From Pseudocoprococcus catus (GTDB taxonomy: Bacteria > Bacillota > Clostridia > Lachnospirales > Lachnospiraceae), in the NCBI RefSeq assembly GCF_902381825.1, contig NZ_LR698973.1, positions 2,879,057 to 2,923,329 of the forward strand: a DNA stretch of 44,273 bases, read 5' to 3'. Shown piece by piece: positions 32,095-40,801 of the stretch (within the stretch, counting starts at the first letter, position 1; the number at the start of each line of letters is the position of its first letter). The notes beneath the pieces were generated by a model that ran no database searches, was not told the origin of the DNA, and was given only the letters and a program-made list of their open reading frames with translations. A program made the position numbers and the translations under genes.

Positions 32095-33114
32095 ATGGAA
32101 CGGCTGAAGTTTATAGGAAAAAGACTTGTATACCTTGTGATTATGCTGTTCGGTGTGGCGACGTTGGTTTTTATATTGACAAAACTTGTTCCCGGCGATC
32201 CGGTAACCGCCAATCTGAGCCAGAGAGCATTGGGTGATCCTCAAATTGTGGCCGCCTATAAGGCAAAATATGGACTGGATCAGCCGATTATTGTGCAGTA
32301 TGTATACTACATGAAGAATCTGCTGCATTTTGATCTGGGTACATCTATCCGTACCAACAATGCAGTTTTAAGTGAATTGTCACGCTGCTATCCGGCGACG
32401 ATCGAATTGGCAGTATTTGCCATCATTCTGGCAACCCTGTTTGGTATTTTATTTGGTGTGATTTCTGCGATTAAGAGAAATAGTATTCTTGATCAGATCG
32501 TGCGTGCGATTTCTGTTACAGGTGTCAGCCTGCCAAGTTTCTGGTTCGCACTGCTTGTATTATATTTCTTTTATTACAAACTGCAGATCTTTCCGGGACC
32601 GGGCCGTCTCGGCAATGCATTCAGTGCACCGCAGACAGTAACAGGATTTTTTGTTATTGACAGTCTGCTTGAGGGTGATATTCCGAAGGCATTGGATGCC
32701 CTGAGACATCTGATTCTTCCGGGTACAGTTCTGGCTGCCTTTACCATGGGCCTGATCACCAGAACAACACGTTCCAATTTGTTGGATGTTATGTCCACAG
32801 ATTACATCCGTACAGCCCGTGCAAAAGGTCTGTCAAATGTTCGACTGATCATCCGTCATGCGCTCGGCAATGCGCTGATTCCTGTACTGACGGTTATTGG
32901 TCTTGGTTTTGGCAATCTCCTTGGCGGTATGGTACTTGTTGAAACAATTTTCAACTGGCCGGGAGTTGGTCAGTTTGCGTATCAGTCCGTCCTGTCCAAT
33001 GACTATCCGTCGATTATCGGCGTGGCGCTGCTGATCGCGCTGAATTATATGATTATTAATACAGTGGTCGATATCCTGTACGGCATCATTGACCCGAGAG
33101 TGAGGTGCAGTTAG
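32095..33114 (+). CDS. oppB: Peptide ABC transporter permease OppB/DppB
   Basis: Inner-membrane permease of 339 residues. It begins MERLKFIGKRLVYLVIMLFG with the family's first helix and VFILTKLVPGDPV, and has the EAA loop with the GLSNVRLIIRHALGNALIPV segment that docks on the ATPases. About six membrane helices are visible. I start at ATG 32095, preceded by GAGAGG; a longer frame from TTG 31996 covers only leader sequence. Its stop codon is directly followed by the oppC start. Confidence 0.94.
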   Translation: MERLKFIGKRLVYLVIMLFGVATLVFILTKLVPGDPVTANLSQRALGDPQIVAAYKAKYGLDQPIIVQYVYYMKNLLHFDLGTSIRTNNAVLSELSRCYPATIELAVFAIILATLFGILFGVISAIKRNSILDQIVRAISVTGVSLPSFWFALLVLYFFYYKLQIFPGPGRLGNAFSAPQTVTGFFVIDSLLEGDIPKALDALRHLILPGTVLAAFTMGLITRTTRSNLLDVMSTDYIRTARAKGLSNVRLIIRHALGNALIPVLTVIGLGFGNLLGGMVLVETIFNWPGVGQFAYQSVLSNDYPSIIGVALLIALNYMIINTVVDILYGIIDPRVRCS

Positions 33115-33951
33115 ATGTTACATTCTTTGAAAAAAATGTTTAAGTCCAATTATCTTTTCACTTTCGGCGTTATCATCTGTCTGTTTTGGATCATCATGGC
33201 TATTATTGCCCCTTTTGTGGCACCTTATGATCCGGTTGTCCAGGATCTGACGCTGAGATTAAAAGCGCCTTCAGCGGCGCATATCTTCGGTACAGATAAC
33301 TTTGGCCGTGATATTTTCAGCCGTGTGATCTACGGCGGACGTTATTCATTGCTGGCAGGCTGTCTGACGGTTGTGATCGCAGGCTGTATCGGTACGATTT
33401 ACGGTGCGATTGCCGGTTATGTAGGCGGTGCTGTAGACAATGTCATGATGCGTCTTTCAGAGATGATTCTGTCCTTTCCGTCACTGATCCTGGCAATGAT
33501 TATCAATGCAGTCATGGGTTCCAACCTGTTTAACACCATGTTTGCCCTTGTTATTGTTGCATGGCCGTCTTATGCCCGTGTCATGCGAAGCGTGGTGCTG
33601 AGCGTCCGTGAAAATGAATACGTTACTGCTTCGGAAGCGCTTGGTGCGTCAAGAATCCGTATCTTATTAAAGGAAATCATTCCAAACAGTATTACTTCTG
33701 TTTTGATCATGGCGACAACGGATATCGGTAATCAGATCCTGATGTTCTCCACATTGAGCTTCCTTGGTCTGGGTTCTGCTCCGCCAACACCTGAATGGGG
33801 TATGATGGTATCTGATGGTGTTCAGTACTTCAATAAATTCTGGGTGGCAGGATTCCCTGGATTGGCAATCTTTACAATGGCTGTGGGGGCCAACTTCATT
33901 GGTGATGGACTCCGCGATCTGCTGGATCCGAAATTGCGAAAACAGTTCTAA
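33115..33951 (+). CDS. oppC: Peptide ABC transporter permease OppC/DppC
   Basis: Second permease, 278 residues, with an N-terminal helix (YLFTFGVIICLFWIIMAIIAPFVAPYDP in two parts) and the family phrase HIFGTDNFGRDIFSRVIYGGR. The EAA loop reads EALGASRIRILLKEIIPNS. The end has the usual GDGLRDLLDPKLR. It starts immediately after the oppB stop, so translation is coupled. It completes the transporter; the structured element at 33968 follows 17 nt after the stop. Confidence 0.95.
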   Translation: MLHSLKKMFKSNYLFTFGVIICLFWIIMAIIAPFVAPYDPVVQDLTLRLKAPSAAHIFGTDNFGRDIFSRVIYGGRYSLLAGCLTVVIAGCIGTIYGAIAGYVGGAVDNVMMRLSEMILSFPSLILAMIINAVMGSNLFNTMFALVIVAWPSYARVMRSVVLSVRENEYVTASEALGASRIRILLKEIIPNSITSVLIMATTDIGNQILMFSTLSFLGLGSAPPTPEWGMMVSDGVQYFNKFWVAGFPGLAIFTMAVGANFIGDGLRDLLDPKLRKQF

Positions 33952-33967
33952 AATTATAATTGACGCT

Positions 33968-34151
33968 GCGAAACACAATATTTTACGAAGACCGTTGCCT
34001 ATTTACAGTTCATAGCAGGCACACTTGCGTTGCCGATTGCTGGTAGCGGTACATAAGGTGGTAAAAGACACCACCTAAGTACCGACCACAATCGCAGCAC
34101 CTGCTATGAATCTGTGAATAGGCAGCGGTCTTTTTGATGTGTGTGTTTCGC
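33968..34151. repeat. Structured intergenic element, copy 1 (184 nt, three-way-junction fold)
   Basis: The ends GCGAAACACA and TGTGTTTCGC pair; inside them AAGACCG/CGGTCTT, GCCTATT/AATAGGC, ACAG/CTGT and CATAGCAGG/CCTGCTATG form a long stem. The core (34015-34104) holds a small hairpin (34018-34034: GGCA-c-AC-TTGC-GT-TGCC) and a long arm with GATTG/CAATC, GGT/ACC, CGGTAC/GTACCG and GTGGT/ACCAC around AAAAGAC. It shares single-stranded words and layout with the copy at 42754. A T run after CGGTC may let it terminate oppC transcription. I do not recognise the family. Confidence 0.85.
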
Positions 34152-34233
34152 ATCTGGCTATGATAATTTTGATGAGCGGAAGATGAAATTCCGCGGTATG
34201 CTTGGGCGTACTATGTTAGATATTTCTGCGTAA

Positions 34234-34262
34234 TTGACAAGTTTGAATGGGGCATGTATCAT
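34234..34262 (+). promoter_or_regulatory. Promoter of the FAD oxidoreductase gene
   Basis: TTGACA (34234-34239) and TATCAT (34257-34262) with an ideal 17-bp spacer. The gene-free stretch 33952-34382 thus holds the structured element (33968-34151), then this promoter and a leader of about 115 nt. Confidence 0.7.
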
Positions 34263-34382
34263 GTACTTAGTATCAAAAATGTACTGTAAAGATGGACTTT
34301 TATAAAGTGCTTTCAGATGGCTATTAGCTGGTGTATTTTTAATAAAAGTGCAGGAAATAAAATGACTACAGGAGGTTCTGGC

Positions 34383-35810
34383 ATGGAATTGAAGACAGAG
34401 ATTTTGATTATCGGCGGCGGCGCGTCCGGCATGGCGGCGGCTGTTGCAGCAGCAGAGATGGGTGCAGAGGTAACGGTTGCGGAAGCGAATGCGGCGGTGG
34501 GCGGAAACGGCCTTTTCCCGAGAGGCATTTTTGGTGTGGACAGCAAGATACAGCGCAAGAAGCTTGTTTTTGCGGACAGAGATCAGATTTTCAGGGATTG
34601 TATGAATTATTCCCATTGGAAGATTGACGGCAGGATTATCCGTACACTGATTGACAAGAGTGGGGATACCGTCAATTGGCTGATGGACAGAGGTGTTGAA
34701 TTCTGCGACGTGGTGCATCATATCCCGAACCAGACACCGGAGGTTTTTCATATTACAGAGGCTGAGGAGAATGTGGGGCATTGCGTCATCCGCAATCTGA
34801 AAAGAATCTGCGAAGAAAAAGGCGTGCGCATTCTCACAGGCGCCAAGGGTAAAACTTTACTTAAAGACGAAAAAGCCAGTGTCTGCGGCGCTGTGTGTGA
34901 GACGAAGGACGGCGAAGTGGTGATCAAGGCACAGAAAGTGATTCTGTGTACAGGCGGTTTTGCGGGCAACGATGAAATGGTTGAAAAATATTACCCAGGA
35001 TTTAAGCGTGAACTGGTAGGCCAGGGCGGCGGCATGCGTCATCCGGGAGATGGTATCCGAATGGCGCTTGAGGCGGGTGCGAAAGTGGAAGGCAACTTTA
35101 CCATGGAAGCGGCAGCACCGAAGATTAAGGGATATGATGCGCTGAATCTTTTCCTAGGCAAACCATACAATGTGTGGCTGAATCGTTTTGGTGAACGTTT
35201 TGCAGATGAAGGGATTGTGTATAATTTCGCAGTATCCTTTAATGCCTGCCTGCGTCAGCCGGATGGTCAGGTATGGGTTGTTTTCAATCAGGCACTGTTA
35301 GACCAGACCCTGAGCGACGGCAAGGATATGATTGAGACGATTCATATGCCGCCGAATGTGGAAGAAAGACTGGACACTACCATGGAGCAGGCCATTGCGG
35401 ACGGTGTTTTCTGCAAAGCAGACAGTTATGAAGCACTGGCTGCGTTTATCGGCTGTGATGAAGAAACAGTGAAAGCGTCTATGGAGGAATACAACGGCTT
35501 CTGCAAGGAAGGAAGAGACGGTTGGTTTGCCAAGGATAAGCGTTATATGCTGTCTATGGAGGAAGGCCCTTATTATGCCATTAAGGCCGGAGAAGACATG
35601 CTGATCACCCATGGCGGTATTCGTGTCAATGAACGCTTTGAAGCTTTAGGCGGTGATTACAAACCGGTTGAGAATCTTTATGTAGCCGGTGTGGATTTCG
35701 GCGGCGCAGATGCGGACGTATACAATGTTGTCATGAGTGGACACGGTTTCGGCTTTGCGGTTAATTCAGGCCGAATTGCTGGAGAAAATGCGGTTAAGGC
35801 ACTGAAGTAG
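34383..35810 (+). CDS. FAD-dependent oxidoreductase, fumarate reductase/succinate dehydrogenase flavoprotein family
   Basis: Flavoprotein of 475 residues. It starts with a Rossmann dinucleotide-binding motif (IIGGGASGMAAAVAAAEMGA, with E/A afterward) and ends with the FAD-family closing segment (YVAGVDFGGADADVYNVV, GFGFAVNSGRIAGENAV). The middle has KVILCTGGFAGNDEM and a capping domain with NRFGERFADEG, as in FAD-binding-2 enzymes that reduce fumarate-like or unsaturated acids. It lacks the FMN-binding domain of some fumarate reductases, and there is no signal peptide, so it is cytoplasmic. Substrate unknown. ATG 34383 is preceded by AGGAGG at 7 nt; longer in-frame starts lie in the leader. 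It stands alone with its own promoter and terminator. Confidence 0.9.
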   Translation: MELKTEILIIGGGASGMAAAVAAAEMGAEVTVAEANAAVGGNGLFPRGIFGVDSKIQRKKLVFADRDQIFRDCMNYSHWKIDGRIIRTLIDKSGDTVNWLMDRGVEFCDVVHHIPNQTPEVFHITEAEENVGHCVIRNLKRICEEKGVRILTGAKGKTLLKDEKASVCGAVCETKDGEVVIKAQKVILCTGGFAGNDEMVEKYYPGFKRELVGQGGGMRHPGDGIRMALEAGAKVEGNFTMEAAAPKIKGYDALNLFLGKPYNVWLNRFGERFADEGIVYNFAVSFNACLRQPDGQVWVVFNQALLDQTLSDGKDMIETIHMPPNVEERLDTTMEQAIADGVFCKADSYEALAAFIGCDEETVKASMEEYNGFCKEGRDGWFAKDKRYMLSMEEGPYYAIKAGEDMLITHGGIRVNERFEALGGDYKPVENLYVAGVDFGGADADVYNVVMSGHGFGFAVNSGRIAGENAVKALK

Positions 35811-35818
35811 AATTAATG

Positions 35819-35852
35819 AAAAAGCATTCGAAGTCAATCGGATGCTTTTTCA
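35819..35852 (+). terminator. Intrinsic terminator after the FAD oxidoreductase gene
   Basis: AAAAAGCAT pairs with ATGCTTTTT with an inner CGA/TCG, around a 6-nt loop, ending in a T run. Confidence 0.85.
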
Positions 35853-35940
35853 AAAACTGACCGGTATTTTCAAAAACTTTGATGCGTTAATAATAAAATT
35901 TACGAAAGTCAGATAAACTATAGAAAACCGCTATAGAAAG

Positions 35941-35949
35941 TGATATACT
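35941..35949 (+). promoter_or_regulatory. Extended -10 promoter of the M24 peptidase gene
   Basis: TGA-TATACT (35941-35949) lies about 35 nt upstream of the start codon. No good -35 is seen at the expected distance, as is usual for extended -10 promoters. Confidence 0.5.
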
Positions 35950-35984
35950 TGACGGCAGATGAAGATTTGAAAGGAGCATTTGCT

Positions 35985-37061
35985 ATGAAGCAGAATAGAG
36001 TAGACAGAATTATGGCAGCCCTGAAGGAAATGGGACTGCATCAGATGCTGATCGTTGATCCGATGTCCATTTATTATCTCACCGGTGTTTATGTGTCACC
36101 TTTTGAACGTTTTTATGGTTTATATCTGAGAGAAGACGGCCATCATGCCTTTTTCCTGAACAGATTATTTACAGTACCTCAGGAAGTGGGGATTGAAAAG
36201 GTATGGTATTCCGACACAGATCCTGCTATGGAGATCGTGGCCAAGTATCTCGACAAAGATGCACCTCTGGGTGTGGATAAAGAACTGAAAGCAAGATTTT
36301 TGTTGCCGCTGATGGAGATGAAAGCAGCAGCCGGGTTTGTCAATGCTTCTCTGGCTGTGGACAATACAAGAGGCATCAAGGATGAAGAAGAGCAGGAACT
36401 GATGCGTATTTCTTCAGACATCAACGACAAGGCCATGGCACAGTTCAAGGCCATTGTCCATGAAGGTGTTACAGAGAAAGAACTGGCAGACCAGATGCTG
36501 AAGATTTATATGGATTTGGGTGCGGACGGTTACTCCTTTGAACCGCTGGTTGCTTTTGGTGCCAATGCAGCAGACCCGCATCATGAACCGGACAATACGG
36601 TATTGAAGGTGGGTGACTGTGTCCTCTTTGATGTGGGATGCATCAGAAAGGGCTATTGTTCTGATATGACACGTACTTTCTACTTCAAGGAAGTGAGTGA
36701 CGAACATCGTCATATTTATGAAACAGTCCGCAAAGCGAATGAAGCGGCCATTGCGAAGATCAAACCGGGCATTCCTCTTTGTGAATTGGACAATACAGCT
36801 CGTCAGCTGATCACTGATGAAGGCTACGGTCCGCAGTTTAACCATCGTCTGGGTCATTTTATCGGACTTTCAGAGCATGAGTTCGGTGATGTTTCTTCTG
36901 TGAATACAGACAAAGCCGTTCCGGGTATGATTTTCTCTATTGAGCCGGGTATTTATCTGACAGATGATACAGGTGTCCGTGTGGAAGATCTGGTGCTGGT
37001 GACAGAGGATGGCTGTGAGGTGCTGAATCACTATTCAAAGGAACTTCAGATTATCGGTTAA
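35985..37061 (+). CDS. M24-family metallopeptidase, Xaa-Pro aminopeptidase-like
   Basis: Cytoplasmic enzyme of 358 residues with a creatinase-type N-terminal domain (about 1-125) and a pita-bread M24 domain. All five metal ligands are visible: D216 (LFDVGC), D227 (YCSDMT), H291 (GHFIG), E320 (SIEPGIYL) and E334 (VRVEDLVL). It likely removes an N-terminal residue before proline; several M24 members act on other substrates, so specificity is open. AAGGAG lies about 9 nt before ATG 35985. A peptidase after a peptide transporter locus fits peptide use, but it has its own promoter. Confidence 0.92.
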   Translation: MKQNRVDRIMAALKEMGLHQMLIVDPMSIYYLTGVYVSPFERFYGLYLREDGHHAFFLNRLFTVPQEVGIEKVWYSDTDPAMEIVAKYLDKDAPLGVDKELKARFLLPLMEMKAAAGFVNASLAVDNTRGIKDEEEQELMRISSDINDKAMAQFKAIVHEGVTEKELADQMLKIYMDLGADGYSFEPLVAFGANAADPHHEPDNTVLKVGDCVLFDVGCIRKGYCSDMTRTFYFKEVSDEHRHIYETVRKANEAAIAKIKPGIPLCELDNTARQLITDEGYGPQFNHRLGHFIGLSEHEFGDVSSVNTDKAVPGMIFSIEPGIYLTDDTGVRVEDLVLVTEDGCEVLNHYSKELQIIG

Positions 37062-37083
37062 TTTGTTGGGCGCTTGTCCGGGC

Positions 37084-37112
37084 TTGCATCAGATATTGAA
37101 GAATGATACAAT
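37084..37112 (+). promoter_or_regulatory. Promoter of the cyclophilin gene
   Basis: TTGCAT (37084-37089) and TACAAT (37107-37112), spaced 17 bp and with TG one base before the -10. The leader to the ATG is about 115 nt and carries two hairpins. Confidence 0.55.
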
Positions 37113-37133
37113 GAATAAGTGAAGAAATAAGAG

Positions 37134-37212
37134 AAAGTGTACTTTGCATCTGAGAAGATGTGAAGTACGCTTTGTTGGTTTAAAGGAATATGCCGAGGCA
37201 CATTCTTTGTTT
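37134..37212 (+). promoter_or_regulatory. Structured leader of the cyclophilin gene with terminator-like hairpin
   Basis: Hairpin 1 (37134-37173) pairs AAAG/CTTT, GTACTT/AAGTAC and CATC/GATG symmetrically around a 6-nt loop. Hairpin 2 (37182-37208) pairs AAAG/CTTT, AAT/ATT and TGC/GCA and is followed by GTTTTATT. It ends about 10 nt before the GGAGG of the gene. This could be an attenuator; alternatively hairpin 1 may terminate upstream transcripts. Confidence 0.45.
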
Positions 37213-37232
37213 TATTATGGAGGCAAATACCT

Positions 37233-37817
37233 ATGAATACACATCCTACAGCGACTTTACATATGGCCAACGGCAGTAAAATTGTGATTGAACTTTTGCC
37301 GGAAGCTGCGCCGAATACTGTCAACAGTTTTATTTCTGCGGCATCCCGGGGATTTATGGATTACCATGCGATTCAAAGAATTGTTCCGGGCAACTGGGTG
37401 GACGTGACGTACCAGGCATTTGGACACAAGGAGTGCCAGTATCTGATTCCGAATGAGTTTGAACTGCATCCGGAGATCGAACCGTTGGATTCCCATCCGG
37501 GCTGTGTCTGCATGGGTGGTTATGGTGAGGATGGACTGGCCAGCTGCGAATTCTTTTTCCCGCTGCGTGACTGCCCGGATCATAAGGGAATCTATCCTGT
37601 TTTTGGAAAAGTTATTGAAGGCATGGATGAGATATGGCGTCTTGAGAAAGTGAAGACAAGACCTGTTGATTTCCCGATTCCGGGGGTTGAGGTCAATGAA
37701 CCGGTTGAGCCGGAAGTTATTGAGAAAGTCGAACTGGATTTGAAGGGACAGACATATCCTGAGCCAATTCGTATGAAAGTTCAGAATCTTCCGCCATGCT
37801 GGACGGATATGAGATAG
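37233..37817 (+). CDS. Cyclophilin-type peptidyl-prolyl cis-trans isomerase
   Basis: Cytoplasmic protein of 194 residues, no signal peptide. The cyclophilin fold is seen from IVIELLPEAAPNTVNSFI through FMDYHAIQRIVPGNWV (in the place of the catalytic F-H-R-x-I segment), CQYLIPNEFELHPEI and SCEFFFPLRDCPDHKGIYPVFGKVIEGMD. These parts match the family's layout, though the central region differs: E/PN-F-E-L replaces the usual G-G-D segment, so activity may be altered. GGAGG precedes the ATG by about 10 nt. The C-terminal 40 residues extend past the common core. The structured leader suggests transcript-level control. Confidence 0.88.
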   Translation: MNTHPTATLHMANGSKIVIELLPEAAPNTVNSFISAASRGFMDYHAIQRIVPGNWVDVTYQAFGHKECQYLIPNEFELHPEIEPLDSHPGCVCMGGYGEDGLASCEFFFPLRDCPDHKGIYPVFGKVIEGMDEIWRLEKVKTRPVDFPIPGVEVNEPVEPEVIEKVELDLKGQTYPEPIRMKVQNLPPCWTDMR

Positions 37818-37855
37818 AAATTGTTGTAGAATATAGAAGGAATGGGGGAAATAGT

Positions 37856-38302
37856 ATGTTTAATATCCGAGAAATGAAAGTGGAAGATAAAGCGGTCATT
37901 ATGCCGATGGTGATTACCTTTTATCATAGTCCGGCAGTTGAACACGATGTAGACACAGCGGTGCTGGAGCGTACATTTGATGCGGCCACAGACCCGACGA
38001 TGCCATATATCAGCGGTCTGGTGATGCTGGAAGATGAGAAAGTTGTCGGATATGGTTATGTGACCGGCTATTATGCATCGGAAGTCGGCGGAATGTGCAT
38101 GTTCATGGAAGAAATGTACTTTACACCGGAATGCCGGGGAAAAGGGTACGGCACAAAAGCCTATCACTGGATTGTGGACCATTATCCGGAATACAAGCGC
38201 TTCAGAATCGAAGTTACAGAAAGTAATGTCAACGCCAAACGCCTTTATGAGCGCTGGGGCTTCAGATTCCTGGAATATAACCAGATGGTGCTGGACAGAT
38301 AA
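37856..38302 (+). CDS. GNAT-family N-acetyltransferase
   Basis: Cytoplasmic acetyltransferase of 148 residues. The acetyl-CoA-binding motif A is EEMYFTPECRGKGYGTKAY (Q/RxxGxG/A as RGKGYG), followed by VTESNVNAKRLYERWGFRFLE, motif B, ending in MVLDR. The substrate is unknown. GGGGGAA sits about 7 nt before ATG 37856; a longer frame from 37796 overlaps the cyclophilin gene and is not needed. It follows the cyclophilin by 38 nt and is probably in the same transcript. Confidence 0.9.
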   Translation: MFNIREMKVEDKAVIMPMVITFYHSPAVEHDVDTAVLERTFDAATDPTMPYISGLVMLEDEKVVGYGYVTGYYASEVGGMCMFMEEMYFTPECRGKGYGTKAYHWIVDHYPEYKRFRIEVTESNVNAKRLYERWGFRFLEYNQMVLDR

Positions 38303-38370
38303 AATAGAAGCGGCAGAAGATGTTTGTGATAACTTAAGAATGAGTATGAAAGCCACATCTTAAAAGAGTA

Positions 38371-38547
38371 AAGCCCGGCCGCCTTCCAGTCAAACGTTAG
38401 CACGATTTTGCAGATTTTGCGAGCATAGCAACAGCTTCGAAGCAATGTCTGAGCCCGTAAGGGCGAGTTTTGCGCAGAAGCTGTTAATATGCGGCGCAGC
38501 AAAACCAAAAAAGTGCTTTAGTTGATTGGAAGGCGGCCGGGCTTTTT
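38371..38547. terminator. Long hairpin element (about 174 nt) acting as bidirectional terminator between the GNAT gene and parC
   Basis: An 18-bp perfect outer stem (AAGCCCGGCCGCCTTCCA at 38371-38388 with 38527-38544) is followed by T-rich DNA on the + strand and TTTACTCTTTT on the minus strand. The 138 nt inside fold further: TCAA/TTGA, AGCAC/GTGCT, TTTTGC/GCAAAA, GCATA/TATGC, AACAGCTTC/GAAGCTGTT and a GCCC-gtaa-GGGC tip. Plain terminators do not carry such an inner part; it resembles a REP-like dispersed hairpin, unrelated in core to the two copies at 33968 and 42754. Confidence 0.75.
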
Positions 38548-38549
38548 GT

Positions 38550-40790
38550 TTAAACGCGGACTTTTGTGCCTTTTCCGCCTCTGTTGACAAGTTTCAACTT
38601 ATTCAACAGTAATTCCTTTTCATTGTGGATAATGGTGCATTCCTGGCTGCTGTCCAGTGGATAAGCAGCTTTGACGCTGTCACCGGAACCGAGGCTGATG
38701 CCGCGGACGCCAATGGCGGTCTTCTTCATCTCTGGGATGTTCATCATCGGGAAGCGGATAAAATAGCCGTTTTCTGTCTGCAGAACCAATTGATTGAAGT
38801 TATCTGCAATGCAGATGGTGATGATGTTGTCGCCATCTGCCAGCTTGGTGGCAGCAACGGTACGCTTGGAGACATCAAATTCACTGCCTTTGACAAGCTT
38901 CAGCATACCTGTCTTTGTTACAAACAGCAGCATCGCATCGTGAATAGATGCAAGACTGCATATGTGAATGATATTCTCGCCGGAGCTGTCATAGTTGCCC
39001 AGGTTGTCCAGCGGAATGGATTTGTCACGGAAACGCCCGAACGGCATATCAGTAATCTTGATCAGATGGAGGCGGCCGGTATCTGTGAAGATGCAGGCTT
39101 TATCTGTATTCATACAGTCAATGACGTATTTGTTCTCAGAAAGTGCGGCCTCTTTGTTACGCTCAAAAGTGGCTTTATCGATGGTCTTAGCATAGCCAAA
39201 ACGGTCTATTAAAGCGACGACTTCCATAGCTTCGGCCTTTTTCTCTTCGTAAACAGCAGCACGGACATTCTCGATAGAGGTTTTACGCGGTGTGGCATAA
39301 GTCTTCTTGATCATATCAAGGTCATGACTGATGACCCGGGACATGCTCTTATGATTCTCAAGGATATCCTTGTAGGAAGCGATATTCTTCAAAGTAGCAT
39401 CATGATCTTTCAGCAGGGCATCCATTTCCAGACCGATCAGCTTGTACAGACGCATCTCGAGGATTGCAGTGGCCTGACGTTCTGTAAAATCAAGGGCAGA
39501 AGCGGCTCTTTCAGAGGCCTTGCTCTTGAAGCGAATGCCTTCGGTAGTGCCTGTCATCAGGCAGGCTTTGGCCTGTTTGATATTCTTGCTGCCACGCAGG
39601 ATTTCGATGATCAGGTCAATGATATCGGTGGCACGCATGAGACCTTCTTGGATTTCCTGTTTCTCCAGTTCCTTGGCAAGAAGCTTCTGGTATTTGCGAG
39701 TGGTCAGATCGTATTGGAAATCAAGGAAATATTCGATGATGCTCTTGAGCCCAAGCGTCTCAGGTCGGCCATCTGCAATCGCCAGCATATTCACGCTGAA
39801 AGTATCTTCCAGACGTGTCTTCTTATAGAGAAGTGCCAGCAGATTGTCCACGTCTGTCTGTTTCTTCAGTTCCAGAACGATACGAATTCCTTCCTTGGAG
39901 GACTGATTGGAAATATCGATGATGTCCGTTGTCTTCTTGCTTTCTACAAGGGCATAAACATCATTGAGAAATTTGCCGATATTGGCACCGATCATTGTAT
40001 AAGGAATCTCGGTGATGACAAGGCGAAGCTTGCCGCCTTTGTCCTGCTCAACCTCAACACGACCCCGAAGCTTGATCTTGCCGCTGCCGGTTTCGTAAAT
40101 ATTCAGTAATTCGTCTTTGTTCGTTACGATACCGCCGGTAGGAAAATCCGGTCCCTGGATGTACTGCATCAGGTCAGCGGTGGTCAGTTTGTCATTCTTC
40201 ATGTAGGCTTTGACGGCATCGATGACCTCGCCGAGATTATGCGGCGGGGTACTTGTCACCATGCCGACAGCGATACCGTCAGAACCGTTGACAAGGAAAT
40301 TCGGCAGACGGACAGGCAGAACCGTCGGCTCTTTCTCTGTCTCATCAAAGTTCGGCATAAAGTCTACAACGTCCTTGTCAAGATCCGCCAGGAAAACTTC
40401 CTGAGTGACTTTCTGAAGACGGGCTTCGGTGTAACGCATGGCGGCGGCACCATCACCTTCGATGGAGCCGAAATTGCCGTGGCCGTCTACCAGGGGCATG
40501 CCCTTCTTGAATTCCTGGGCCATAACAACAAGGGCATCGTAAATGGAGCTGTCACCGTGAGGATGATACTTACCCATTGTATCACCGACGATACGGGCAC
40601 ATTTACGGTATGGCTTGTCGTACCGGATAGCCAGTTCGTACATATCATATAACGTACGGCGCTGAACGGGCTTTAAGCCGTCCCGGATATCCGGAAGTGC
40701 TCTGGATATAATAACGCTCATGGCGTAATCTACGTAGGATTTCTGCATGACTTCTGCATAATCCGTGCGAATAATCTGTTCCTGCATCAT
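38550..40790 (-). CDS. parC: DNA topoisomerase IV subunit A (ParC; gyrase A-like)
   Basis: Catalytic subunit of a type IIA topoisomerase, 746 residues. It has the winged-helix domain with [11 protein letters not shown], the active-site Y120 in [10 protein letters not shown], and the quinolone-region segment [19 protein letters not shown] with S81 and D85, i.e. without common resistance changes. The C-terminal beta-pinwheel is complete but shorter than in typical GyrA, and the QRRGGKG GyrA box is not in place (only NRGGKG at the very C-terminus). This favours topoisomerase IV over gyrase. It begins 11 nt after the parE stop with AGGAGGG upstream. Confidence 0.9.
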   Translation of the reverse strand: MMQEQIIRTDYAEVMQKSYVDYAMSVIISRALPDIRDGLKPVQRRTLYDMYELAIRYDKPYRKCARIVGDTMGKYHPHGDSSIYDALVVMAQEFKKGMPLVDGHGNFGSIEGDGAAAMRYTEARLQKVTQEVFLADLDKDVVDFMPNFDETEKEPTVLPVRLPNFLVNGSDGIAVGMVTSTPPHNLGEVIDAVKAYMKNDKLTTADLMQYIQGPDFPTGGIVTNKDELLNIYETGSGKIKLRGRVEVEQDKGGKLRLVITEIPYTMIGANIGKFLNDVYALVESKKTTDIIDISNQSSKEGIRIVLELKKQTDVDNLLALLYKKTRLEDTFSVNMLAIADGRPETLGLKSIIEYFLDFQYDLTTRKYQKLLAKELEKQEIQEGLMRATDIIDLIIEILRGSKNIKQAKACLMTGTTEGIRFKSKASERAASALDFTERQATAILEMRLYKLIGLEMDALLKDHDATLKNIASYKDILENHKSMSRVISHDLDMIKKTYATPRKTSIENVRAAVYEEKKAEAMEVVALIDRFGYAKTIDKATFERNKEAALSENKYVIDCMNTDKACIFTDTGRLHLIKITDMPFGRFRDKSIPLDNLGNYDSSGENIIHICSLASIHDAMLLFVTKTGMLKLVKGSEFDVSKRTVAATKLADGDNIITICIADNFNQLVLQTENGYFIRFPMMNIPEMKKTAIGVRGISLGSGDSVKAAYPLDSSQECTIIHNEKELLLNKLKLVNRGGKGTKVRV

Positions 40791-40801
40791 GCATTCCCTC
40801 C

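Noticed and set aside
33952..34260. Copy 1 of the element as an integron attC site or small insertion sequence
   Set aside because: No integrase-type core (RYYYAAC/GTTRRRY) and no transposase gene are present; I see no clear target duplication at the ends.
39324..40109. 261-codon open frame on the + strand
   Set aside because: Antisense within parC; no domain, and the parC frame is unmistakable.
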